From contig NZ_BMZP01000015.1 in NCBI RefSeq assembly GCF_014652855.1, positions 1-64,000 on the forward strand: 64,000 nt of DNA, in the 5' to 3' direction. Shown piece by piece: positions 26,725 to 34,414 of the stretch (the stretch's first letter is position 1; each line of letters begins with the position of its first letter). Made by a program: the position numbers and the translations under genes. The notes beneath the pieces were generated by a model that had not been told where the DNA came from, ran no database searches, and saw only the letters and a list, made by a program, of their open reading frames with translations. Origin of the DNA: Novosphingobium pokkalii. Its GTDB lineage: Bacteria > Pseudomonadota > Alphaproteobacteria > Sphingomonadales > Sphingomonadaceae.

Positions 26725-28473
26725 ATGGACACCTATGACCTGGTCATCCGCGGCGGCACAATCGTCGACGGGACGGGTGCTGCCGCCTATGTAGGGGACA
26801 TCGCGGTGCGCGGGGGCATGATTGCCGCAATGGGTGCCATCGACGGCACCGCCGAACGCGAGATCGATGCAACCGGCCTCACCGTGACCCCGGGATTCAT
26901 CGATCTGCACACCCATTATGACGGGCAGGCGATCTGGTCGTCGCGCCTCAATCCCTCGTCCTCGCACGGGGTGACCACCGTGGTGATGGGCAATTGCGGC
27001 GTCGGCTTCGCCCCGTGCCGCCCGGAGGACCGCCCGCTGCTGTGCATCACCATGGAAGGCGTGGAAGACATTCCCGGCGTGGTGATGAAGGAAGGGCTGA
27101 CCTGGGAATGGGAGACCTTCCCGGAATATCTCGACGCCGTGGAAGCGCGCGCGCGCGACATCGACGTCGGTGTGCTCGTACCGCACTCGGCGGTACGCGT
27201 CTATGCGATGGGCAAGCGCGGCGCGGACCGCGCGCCCGCCGACGAGAATGACCTCAAGGCGATGCACGACCTGATCAGCGAAGCCGTGCGCGCCGGTGCG
27301 CTGGGCTTCGGCTCGACGCGCACGGCGTTCGATCGCCGCGCCGATGGCGAGCATGTGCCGAGCTTCGACGTCGGTTCGGAAGAGCTGGCCAACGCCGCGC
27401 GCGCGGTGCGCGACGGCGGCGGCGGCGTTCTCCAGATACTTCCCGATCTCGGAACGTTCGGCTCCTCCGCCGAGAAGTGCTTCTCGCTGATGAAGATCAT
27501 GAGCGAGGCGTCGGGTCTGCCGGTGACCTACACGATGTCGCAGATCAACGAGCATCCGGACCATTGGCGCAAGCTGCTGCACCTGACGCAGGCGCACAAC
27601 AAGGCCGGCGGCGGCCTCGTCCATCCACAGTTTTTCCCGCGCCCGGTGGGCATGCTGGCCGGGCTCGAACTGACCAGCAACCCCTTCGTCTATTGCGCAT
27701 CCTATCAGGCGATCGCCCATTTGCCGCTCGCCGAGCGGGTCGCCGAAATGAGGCGCCCCGAGGTCCGGGCGCGGATCGTCTCCGAACAGCCGGGCAATGC
27801 GCTGCTGCCGATGACGGCGATGACGCGCCAGTGGAAGAACATGTACCGGCTGGGCGACCCGCCCTGCTACGAGCCGGATCCCGCCGACAGCGTCGCCGCG
27901 ATGGCCGAACGCGAGGGCCGCATCCCCGAAGAGATCGCCTACGACCTGCTGCTGGAACAGGATGGCCGTGCGCTGCTGCTGGTCGCGATCGCCAACTACG
28001 CGCAGGGCAGCCTCAGCTACCAACTGGAGATGATGCGCGATCCGCATTGCGTGATCGGGCTGGGCGACGGCGGCGCCCATTACGGCCTGATTTGCGACTC
28101 CAGCTATCCCACCTACGTCCTCACGCACTGGGCCCGCGACCGGCAGGGCGATCGGCTGACGCTGGAGGAGGCAGTCAAGGCGATGACGTCGACTCCGGCG
28201 GGCGTGATGGGGCTCGGCGACCGGGGCATCCTAGCTCCCGGCTACAAGGCGGACATCAACGTCTTCGATCACGCCGGAATGGCCCTCTATGCCCCGCGCA
28301 TCGTCGACGATCTACCCGCCGGCGGCCGACGCTTGGACCAGGCCGCGAGCGGCTATCGGTGGACGATCGTTTCCGGCGAGATCATCCTGAAGGACGATCA
28401 GCCGACCGGCGAATTTCCGGGCCGGCTGGTGCGAGGTCGCCAGCCCGCCCCCGTGGTTCGCGAGATCGCCTGA
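26725..28473 (+). CDS. N-acyl-D-amino-acid deacylase-like amidohydrolase
   Basis: 582 residues of the amidohydrolase superfamily. The HxH metal motif is in DLHTHYDG near residue 65, VVMGNCGVG follows, and the late Asp is in [10 protein letters not shown], as in D-aminoacylases. The first domain strand [12 protein letters not shown] and the C-terminal strand [10 protein letters not shown] make the composite beta-sandwich. It may open an amide, lactam or lactone. ATG 26725 has GGAGGAA upstream and is preferred over 26713. Confidence 0.87.
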   Translation: MDTYDLVIRGGTIVDGTGAAAYVGDIAVRGGMIAAMGAIDGTAEREIDATGLTVTPGFIDLHTHYDGQAIWSSRLNPSSSHGVTTVVMGNCGVGFAPCRPEDRPLLCITMEGVEDIPGVVMKEGLTWEWETFPEYLDAVEARARDIDVGVLVPHSAVRVYAMGKRGADRAPADENDLKAMHDLISEAVRAGALGFGSTRTAFDRRADGEHVPSFDVGSEELANAARAVRDGGGGVLQILPDLGTFGSSAEKCFSLMKIMSEASGLPVTYTMSQINEHPDHWRKLLHLTQAHNKAGGGLVHPQFFPRPVGMLAGLELTSNPFVYCASYQAIAHLPLAERVAEMRRPEVRARIVSEQPGNALLPMTAMTRQWKNMYRLGDPPCYEPDPADSVAAMAEREGRIPEEIAYDLLLEQDGRALLLVAIANYAQGSLSYQLEMMRDPHCVIGLGDGGAHYGLICDSSYPTYVLTHWARDRQGDRLTLEEAVKAMTSTPAGVMGLGDRGILAPGYKADINVFDHAGMALYAPRIVDDLPAGGRRLDQAASGYRWTIVSGEIILKDDQPTGEFPGRLVRGRQPAPVVREIA

Positions 28474-28567
28474 TCGGTCGCGCCCGGCTGGCGACGCTTC
28501 TCCGGCCGGGCCCGCGCCTTCCCGGGCGCGCATCCGCCCCGCCGCCAAACATCTGCAACGCGCAAAC

Positions 28568-28604
28568 AAAGGGGGAGCCTTCGTGGTTCGAAGGCGCCCC
28601 CTTT
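28568..28604. terminator. Bidirectional terminator between converging genes
   Basis: A long hairpin with AAAGGGGG at 28568-28575 pairing with CCCCCTTT at 28597-28604, and a second inner stem CCTTCG/CGAAGG. The A and T ends make it a terminator candidate for both the deacylase-like gene and the opposing amidohydrolase gene. Confidence 0.8.
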
Positions 28605-28628
28605 CGATGCGTTGCGTGCGACGCGTGG

Positions 28629-29945
28629 TTATGCCGAGGCGAACATCTGCATGATTTCGCCCGAGGTCACGCGCCGCCGCGCCGTGCCCACCAGGTCCAT
28701 GCTGTCGGTCTTGAGCCCGCCCAGATTGGCCCGAGGCGACACGTCCACGTCCTTGCCCAGTTCACGCAGGTGGCGAACCGTGCATTGGTCACGCCCGCCC
28801 AGCACGGCAAAGGGATCGTAATTATATTCGCGCATCACGTTGAGGTGCGTGACCTTGTCGATCACCTCGGGCGCGAGATGGTTTACCGACGCCCAGAGAT
28901 ATTCCGGGCAGTTCGGCCACAGCGTATCCGAGTGGGGATAATCGACCTCGTAGCAGACCAGATCAGGGTTCATGTAATCGAGATTCTTCAACCCGAACTG
29001 ATCATCGACGAAGCAGGTGATGATCTGCCGCTTGAAGATGTCGGACGGGCGAAGACCATCGAAGTTGCAGAACGTCCATTCGCGATGATGCTCATAGGTA
29101 TAATCGGCACGCTCGAGCAGATACGGGATCCAGCCGATGCCACCTTCCGAAAGCGCCATGCGCAGATCTGGGTAGCGGCGCATGAAGTCGGCGAACAGCC
29201 AGTCGGCCGCCGCGTTCGAGATCGAGATCGGCATGGTGGTGATCCACGCATCGATCGGCGACTCGCTCGAGGCATGCTCGGCCGCTCCGCCGGTGCCGAT
29301 ATGGCAGTTGATGACCATCTTGTGATCGACACAGGCCTTCCAGAACGGCTCCCAATATTCGTTGTGGATGCTGGGCAGGCCGACGCGCGCCGGATTGTCG
29401 GGGAACGTCACGGCATGCACGCCATGCGCCGCCCAGCGCTTCATTTCCGCGAGGATAGCGTCCATGTCCCACAGCGGCAGCATGATCATCGGAATGAAAC
29501 GGCCGGGGCCTTCGGCGCACCAGTCCAGAACATGCCAGTCGTTCCAGGCGCGTACCGCGCGCAGCGCCTTTTCGCCGTCTCCCTTCTGCGCGGCCTTGAT
29601 GAACTGGTTGCCAGCAAAGGAGGGAAAGGTCGGGAAGTTGAGCGAACCGCAAATGCCATTGGCATTCATGTCGGCAATGCGCGCCTTGGCGTCGTAGCAG
29701 CCCGGCCGCATCTGATTGAATCGGTCCGGCTCCATGCCGTATTCGGAACGCGGACGCCCCACCACGGCGTTCAGGCCGATCGTAGGGAAGATCGTGTCGT
29801 TCCAGAACCACACGTCCTTGCCGTTGCGCTCCACCACGCGGGGCGCCTCGTCCTTGTAGATGCCGGTGAAGTGCTTGAAAAACGCATCGGTCGGTTCGAC
29901 CGCATGATCGTCCACGCTGACGATCACCATATCTTCCATTTTCAT
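28629..29945 (-). CDS. Amidohydrolase family 2 (PF04909-type) protein
   Basis: 438 residues of the decarboxylase/hydrolase branch of the amidohydrolase superfamily. VDDHAVEP at the N-terminus provides a DxH variant of the usual first metal motif, NCHIGTGG the mid-barrel His, and EVDYPHSDTLWP the late Asp/His pair. These enzymes commonly decarboxylate or hydrolyse aromatic or cyclic acids. ATG 29945 follows GGAGAGG; family members start with VISVDDH-like sequence a few residues later. The gene stands alone with two palindromes upstream. Confidence 0.83.
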   Translation of the reverse strand: MKMEDMVIVSVDDHAVEPTDAFFKHFTGIYKDEAPRVVERNGKDVWFWNDTIFPTIGLNAVVGRPRSEYGMEPDRFNQMRPGCYDAKARIADMNANGICGSLNFPTFPSFAGNQFIKAAQKGDGEKALRAVRAWNDWHVLDWCAEGPGRFIPMIMLPLWDMDAILAEMKRWAAHGVHAVTFPDNPARVGLPSIHNEYWEPFWKACVDHKMVINCHIGTGGAAEHASSESPIDAWITTMPISISNAAADWLFADFMRRYPDLRMALSEGGIGWIPYLLERADYTYEHHREWTFCNFDGLRPSDIFKRQIITCFVDDQFGLKNLDYMNPDLVCYEVDYPHSDTLWPNCPEYLWASVNHLAPEVIDKVTHLNVMREYNYDPFAVLGGRDQCTVRHLRELGKDVDVSPRANLGGLKTDSMDLVGTARRRVTSGEIMQMFASA

Positions 29946-29993
29946 GGCCCGCCTCTCCTTGCCGCCAGTCGCCACTGCCGATCTTCAAATTTC

Positions 29994-30008
29994 TTGACAC
30001 ACCGTCAA
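29994..30008. promoter_or_regulatory. Palindromic operator candidate 8 (15-bp variant)
   Basis: TTGACACACCGTCAA: both arms are intact but the spacer is one base shorter than in all other copies. It is 48 bp upstream of the amidohydrolase start. Confidence 0.5.
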
Positions 30009-30050
30009 TAACGCATGCTACGGCGCGATACAAGCTGCGGCAGGCCAATT

Positions 30051-30066
30051 TTGACGATATTGTCAA
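30051..30066. promoter_or_regulatory. Palindromic operator candidate 9
   Basis: TTGACGATATTGTCAA, a complete match to the consensus and nearly identical to the copy at 16443. It lies 202 bp upstream of the MDR gene start at 30269. Confidence 0.66.
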
Positions 30067-30268
30067 ATAAGAACAGCCTCGCTAGAATGCGGTCTGCGAC
30101 AGGCGGAACAGCCGGGCGCAAAGGAAGGAGGATCTCGAAAAACATGGCGACGCTCCTCCTGCTCCCGCGCTGCGCGCCGAGGGTCATGCAGCGCACGACC
30201 AGCAATACGCCGTCGCATGTGACCGCCCTTCCCAATGCGTGCTCCGCAGCGGTCACCGGCAGCGCGTG

Positions 30269-31285
30269 ATGTCGGCGCACCCGCCTGCCACGATGCGCCG
30301 CGTGATGGCCACGCAACTGGGTCCGCCCGATCATTATGTGCTGGTGGAACAGCCGATCGCTCCCCTCGCCCCTGACGAAGTGCTGCTTCGGATCCGTGCG
30401 GTCAGCCTCGGCCATGCCGACATTTTGGTCTCAGCCGGACGCTACCAGGTAACGCCTGCGCTCCCGTTCGTACCCGGCTCGGAAGGCAGTGGCACGGTGG
30501 TTGCTGTCGGCACCGCAGTGATGGGCTTCGCGCCGGGTACCTCGGTCACCGTCACGCGCCCCAGCGGGGTGCTCGCCGATCATGTCGTGGCAAAGCCGGA
30601 CGAGCTCGCCCCCATGCCGGAAGGAATGAGCTTCGCCGAAGCGGCGGCGTACCGGTCGAACTATGCCACCGCCTTGCATGCACTGCAGGACAGGGGCGCG
30701 TTGCGGCCCGGCGAGACGCTGCTGGTGCTGGGGTCCGCGGGCGGCGTGGGCATCGCCGCAGTGCAGATCGGCAAGCGGCTCGGCGCCCGCGTCATCGCGG
30801 GCGCGTCGACCGAACAAAAGCGCCGCTTCGCCTGCGAACAGGGTGCCGATCTCGCCCTCGACTACAGCATCCCCGATTGGCGCGGCGCCCTGAAGGCGAT
30901 GACCGGCGGGCGCGGCATCGACTTGGTTTTCGATCCGGTGGGAGGCCCGTTGTTCGAACCGGCCTTCCGCAGCCTCGCCTGGGGAGGGCGACATCTGGTC
31001 GTCGGTTTCGTCGGCGGGCCGATCGCGCGCCTGCCGGCCAACCTCGCGCTGCTCAAGGGCGCGGCGCTGGTCGGCGTCGACATCCGCCAATTCGCCCTGA
31101 ACGAGCCCGAGCGGCATCGTGCCAACCTTGCCTGCATCGACGCCTGGTGCACTGCGGGACTACGCCCGCCCCTGGGCCGGAGCTTCGACTTCACGGAATT
31201 CCGCGCAGCGATGGTTGCCGCATCGCACGGCACCTCACTGGGTAAAGTCGTCGTCGAGATCGACGCGATCGAACCGGGAGCGTGA
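30269..31285 (+). CDS. Zinc-independent MDR oxidoreductase (quinone reductase-like)
   Basis: 338 residues. The N-terminal GroES-like domain includes VSLGHADILVSAGRY, and the Rossmann motif is GSAGGVGIAAVQIGK near residue 155. No zinc-binding cysteines are present. It resembles NADPH:quinone reductases and acryloyl-CoA-type reductases, so it could reduce an enoyl-CoA double bond. The start is ambiguous (30269 or 30293) because neither has a good ribosome site. Its stop overlaps a GTG of a small reading frame, the beginning of a tightly packed three-gene unit. Confidence 0.82.
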   Translation: MSAHPPATMRRVMATQLGPPDHYVLVEQPIAPLAPDEVLLRIRAVSLGHADILVSAGRYQVTPALPFVPGSEGSGTVVAVGTAVMGFAPGTSVTVTRPSGVLADHVVAKPDELAPMPEGMSFAEAAAYRSNYATALHALQDRGALRPGETLLVLGSAGGVGIAAVQIGKRLGARVIAGASTEQKRRFACEQGADLALDYSIPDWRGALKAMTGGRGIDLVFDPVGGPLFEPAFRSLAWGGRHLVVGFVGGPIARLPANLALLKGAALVGVDIRQFALNEPERHRANLACIDAWCTAGLRPPLGRSFDFTEFRAAMVAASHGTSLGKVVVEIDAIEPGA

Positions 31286-31449
31286 CGCCGATGGAAGCCT
31301 ATCTGCGCGCAGCCTTGCGCTCGGGAGGCGTCCTGTCGCCCGAACCGGGCGAATGCGCGCTCCAGGTCGTCGCCTTTCGGGGTTTCCCCAAGGGCGCCGA
31401 GGTGGACACCCCGCTCGTCCGCATTGAGAAAGAGGGAACTGAAGACTGA
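31282..31449 (+). CDS. Small uncharacterised protein in overlapping operon
   Basis: About 55 residues. The GTG at 31282 overlaps the MDR stop by 4 bp (GTGA), an in-frame ATG follows at 31291, and its TGA at 31447-31449 shares a base with the ATG of the next gene. The predicted product is acidic at its end (ending EKEGTED) and has no cysteine pair, signal peptide or membrane segment. No family is recognised. Two-sided overlap in a strand-consistent operon is the argument that it is translated; it could be a small partner of one of the two flanking enzymes. Confidence 0.5.
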   Translation: MTPMEAYLRAALRSGGVLSPEPGECALQVVAFRGFPKGAEVDTPLVRIEKEGTED

Positions 31450-32384
31450 TGGCCATACCTGCCGTCCTCGCCGCCAACCTCCGGGTTCCTGTGGTCGCCG
31501 CCCCGATGCTGATCGCGTCCACGACAAAGCTGGCAATCGAAACCTGCCGTGCGGGGGCGATCGGCACCTTCCCGGCACTGAACGCCCGGACGATCGAAGA
31601 GTATGACCAATGGCTTTCGACGATGGCGGCGGCACTCGGCCCCGATGACGCAGCCTATGGCGTCAACCTGATCGTCGGCAAGATCAATACCCGGCTGGCC
31701 GACGACCTTGCCGTCACCATCCGCCACCGCGTGCCGCTCGTCATCACTTCGTTCGGCGCGGACAGCGAGGTGGTGAAGGCAGTGCACGGCTATGGCGGTC
31801 TGGTCTTTCACGATGCTGCGAGCGCGCGGCATGTCGAAATCGCCGCGGAGGCCGGCGTTGACGGCATCATTCTGCTCACCAGCGGCGCGGGCGGGCATAC
31901 CGGCCTTCTCAACCCGTTCGCCTTCCTGGCCGATGCCCGCAGACGCTTCGATGGCACGCTGCTGCTGGCGGGCGCGCTGTCGACCGGCCGCGACGTGGCG
32001 GCGGCGATCGTGGCGGGCGCCGACATGGCCTATATGGGCACCCGCTTTCTCGCCACGCCCGAGGCCAATGTCGATGCCGAGCATCGCACGATGCTGGTCG
32101 CAGGCGGAGCGGGAGACGTTACGACCACCGCGGCGATGAGCGGCACGCCCGCCTCGTTCCTCAACGCATCGCTGCGGCAGCACGGCTTCGACCCGAAGAC
32201 GCTTGATCTGCGCCATCCCAAGGTAACGGTTGCTCCAGACGGATCGCCGATCAAGCCTTGGAAGGAAATCTGGTCCGCCGGCCAGGGCATTGCCGGGATC
32301 GACGAAGTTCTGCCGGCCGATCGCCTGGTGGCGCGTCTGGCTGCGGAATACCGGGCGGCGCTGGACGGTGCGTCCGCCAAATGA
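31449..32384 (+). CDS. Nitronate monooxygenase-like FMN TIM-barrel protein
   Basis: 311 residues of the nitronate monooxygenase / 2-nitropropane dioxygenase fold: VPVVAAPM at the N-terminus, TSGAGGHTG for phosphate binding, LAGALSTGRDV and GADMAYMGTRFLAT in the C-terminal half. In catabolic clusters such proteins are frequently mis-named; an FMN-dependent enoyl reductase or oxidase role for a CoA intermediate is equally possible. It is co-transcribed with the small protein and the MDR gene. Confidence 0.82.
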   Translation: MAIPAVLAANLRVPVVAAPMLIASTTKLAIETCRAGAIGTFPALNARTIEEYDQWLSTMAAALGPDDAAYGVNLIVGKINTRLADDLAVTIRHRVPLVITSFGADSEVVKAVHGYGGLVFHDAASARHVEIAAEAGVDGIILLTSGAGGHTGLLNPFAFLADARRRFDGTLLLAGALSTGRDVAAAIVAGADMAYMGTRFLATPEANVDAEHRTMLVAGGAGDVTTTAAMSGTPASFLNASLRQHGFDPKTLDLRHPKVTVAPDGSPIKPWKEIWSAGQGIAGIDEVLPADRLVARLAAEYRAALDGASAK

Positions 32385-32458
32385 TCGCCGCGGCCGATGA
32401 CCGCGGCTCTGCCGCTCGGCCCGCGCGGGCCGGAGTGGATTCGTGAAAGGCTTTTGAC

Positions 32459-33196
32459 ATGACGACGACGACCGAACTCACCCGGCACGGATCGGTGGCG
32501 ATCCTGCGCCTCGACCGGCCCAAGGTGCTCAACGCGATCAACGAAGCGATGGTGGGCGAGATCGAAGCAGCGCTCGATCAGGTCGATGGCGATGTGGAAG
32601 CGCGCGCGCTGGTGATCGTCGGCACCGGGCGTTCCTTTTGCGTGGGGTCCGATCTCAAGGAAGGCGGCAACGATCCCGCCGGCAGGATCGCGCGGATGCA
32701 CCAGCTGATGCTGCGGCTGGACGGCTTTCCGAAAGTCACTGTCGCAGCCTATAACGGGCTGGCGCTCGGCGGCGGCCTCGAGCTGGGCATGGCGTGTACC
32801 CTGCGCGTCGCGGCGACGGACGCGCGGCTCGGCCTGCCCGAAATCACCCACGCCCTGATGCCGGCCTATGGCGGCACGCAATTGCTGCCCCGGCTGGTCG
32901 GCTATGCGCGGGCAGCAGAACTGATGCTCTCCGGCGAGATGATCGATGCCGCCCAGGCCGAACGAATCGGCCTTGTCAACGCCGTTGCCGCGGATGCGCT
33001 GGCGGCAGCGGTGGCGCTCGCCGATCGCTGCTCGCGCGGCGGGATCACCGCTTCGGTCGAGATTCGCCGGGCATTGTCCGGCGGCTGGGGCCGTCCACTG
33101 GCAGAAGGTCTTGCGTGCGAAGCGCGCGGCGCCGAGCGCGTCGCCGCCAGCGACGAAGCCAGGGCCGGCATCGCTGCCTTCGCATCGAAACATTAG
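32459..33196 (+). CDS. Enoyl-CoA hydratase
   Basis: 245 residues of the crotonase fold. Both hydratase glutamates are at standard places, in GGGLELGMAC and LPEITHALMPAYGGTQLLPR, together with the oxyanion segment GTGRSFCVGSDL. Of the stand-alone crotonases in this window it is the one that best fits true hydration of a 2-enoyl-CoA. It lies 74 bp after the nitronate monooxygenase-like gene, in line with it. Confidence 0.86.
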   Translation: MTTTTELTRHGSVAILRLDRPKVLNAINEAMVGEIEAALDQVDGDVEARALVIVGTGRSFCVGSDLKEGGNDPAGRIARMHQLMLRLDGFPKVTVAAYNGLALGGGLELGMACTLRVAATDARLGLPEITHALMPAYGGTQLLPRLVGYARAAELMLSGEMIDAAQAERIGLVNAVAADALAAAVALADRCSRGGITASVEIRRALSGGWGRPLAEGLACEARGAERVAASDEARAGIAAFASKH

Positions 33197-33269
33197 ACAT
33201 TGATCCAATGTGTCCTCCATGGCCTGACGTTACCGCCGTGCGTGGCCGATTCCGAAGGAGCGTGATGTC

Positions 33270-34304
33270 TTGCCGATTCTGAATGTCCCGAACGCTACCG
33301 GTCCCGCCCCCGCCACGTTCGCGCGCGCACCTTGGTCGATCCGGCGCACCACGACGATCGACACCTGCTGGCCGGAAGGAGGGGGCACGACGATGCACAT
33401 GACCGGCCACGCCCGCGACCTGCTAACCCCCCCGCCAGGAATGGAGCCGCGCATCCTCGCCGAGGATCGCTTCACGGCGCGCCTCACCCCCCAACGCGAG
33501 ATCATCGCGCTTGCCACCGCTCCGGAACGGCCAGCTGCGACAGCGCTGGCTGGAGCGCGTGCCGGCAGCCAGTTGCGATCGGCCATTGCCGCCACGCTGG
33601 GCGACGAGCTTGCCCGCGGCACGCCACTCTATCTGCTGCTCGACGATATCGCCGGTGCTAGCCTGGTAGCGAACTGGGGCGCGATGCAGTGGTTTCCGGA
33701 TCGTGCGCTGAGCCCCGCCGAGCAGGCACAGATCGATGCGCGGCATGCGAGCATGGAAGGCGTGTGCATGGGCTTCAGCCCGGATTCGCCGGTAATGATC
33801 GGCGGCCCCGAAGGGCGGGCGCCGCATCATCACCGCGTCGCACCGCTGGACGCGACGCCAGATGCCCTGGCCTGGCACAGGCTTGCGGCGCAGCAAGGCC
33901 CGGCCGCGCGTCGCGCGCGGCGGATCGACGTCCGCTTTGACGAGGACCGGATCCTTGCCGACACGCATTTTCAGGACAGTTGCCCACTGCCAGATGGCGG
34001 CCGCCTCGCCGTCCACGAATATCTCCTGCGCGTGACGGTAGACCGAGAGACGCTGGTCATCGTCTCGGCGGTTGCCGATCCCCGGATTTTGCCGTTCAGC
34101 TATTGCCCCGCTGCGACGCTCAGTGTTGATCGACTGGTCGGCACCTCGGTTGCAAGCTTGCGGCAAACCGTGCTGGAACTGTTTGCACGCACCCAGGGCT
34201 GCACGCACCTCAACGACACCATGCGCTCGCTCGCCGAAGTGCCGCAACTTGCCGCCGCGCTCGAACAGGCCATGCAGGAACCCGCGACCGGTATCAGTGT
34301 CTGA
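33270..34304 (+). CDS. DUF2889 domain protein
   Basis: 344 residues, probably starting with TTG at 33270, which has GAAGGAG nine bases upstream. The C-terminal signature GCTHLNDTMRSL with a preceding FSYCPAA segment marks the DUF2889 family. Family function is unknown to me; members recur beside acyl-CoA metabolism genes. Two cysteines and several histidines (for example in APHHHRV) could bind a metal. It is the last gene of the plus-strand run before the TonB receptor. Confidence 0.78.
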   Translation: MPILNVPNATGPAPATFARAPWSIRRTTTIDTCWPEGGGTTMHMTGHARDLLTPPPGMEPRILAEDRFTARLTPQREIIALATAPERPAATALAGARAGSQLRSAIAATLGDELARGTPLYLLLDDIAGASLVANWGAMQWFPDRALSPAEQAQIDARHASMEGVCMGFSPDSPVMIGGPEGRAPHHHRVAPLDATPDALAWHRLAAQQGPAARRARRIDVRFDEDRILADTHFQDSCPLPDGGRLAVHEYLLRVTVDRETLVIVSAVADPRILPFSYCPAATLSVDRLVGTSVASLRQTVLELFARTQGCTHLNDTMRSLAEVPQLAAALEQAMQEPATGISV

Positions 34305-34371
34305 CCGGGAGACGGCAGCCTATACGAGCGCCGGCTCCGGCGAAACAGCGATGGCGCTTAATAGCTGAGGA

Positions 34372-34389
34372 CGACCGGGACCCCGGTCG
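34372..34389. terminator. Short hairpin between converging genes
   Basis: CGACCGG at 34372-34378 pairs with CCGGTCG at 34383-34389 around a 4-base loop, between DUF2889 and the TonB receptor. It lacks a clear T-run, so strength is uncertain. Confidence 0.45.
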
Positions 34390-34414
34390 CCCTCAACTCA
34401 TCTTCAACGCAAGG

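Larger units (their letters stand above)
29946..30268. promoter_or_regulatory. Divergent promoter region with two palindromes
   Basis: A 323-bp stretch between the amidohydrolase and MDR genes holding palindromes at 29994-30008 and 30051-30066. No gene is seen in the remainder. Confidence 0.55.

Noticed and set aside
27477..30011. An 844-residue plus-strand open frame
   Set aside because: It crosses the end of the deacylase gene, a strong terminator and the whole opposing amidohydrolase gene; Arg/His-rich composition is typical of a shadow frame in GC-rich DNA.
32454..32470. TTGAC next to the start of the enoyl-CoA hydratase gene
   Set aside because: Only one half-site is present; the second arm is missing.
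33197..33211. ACATTG-ATC-CAATGT hairpin after the hydratase gene
   Set aside because: Only six base pairs with no T-run, and the DUF2889 gene follows directly, so it is not listed as a terminator.
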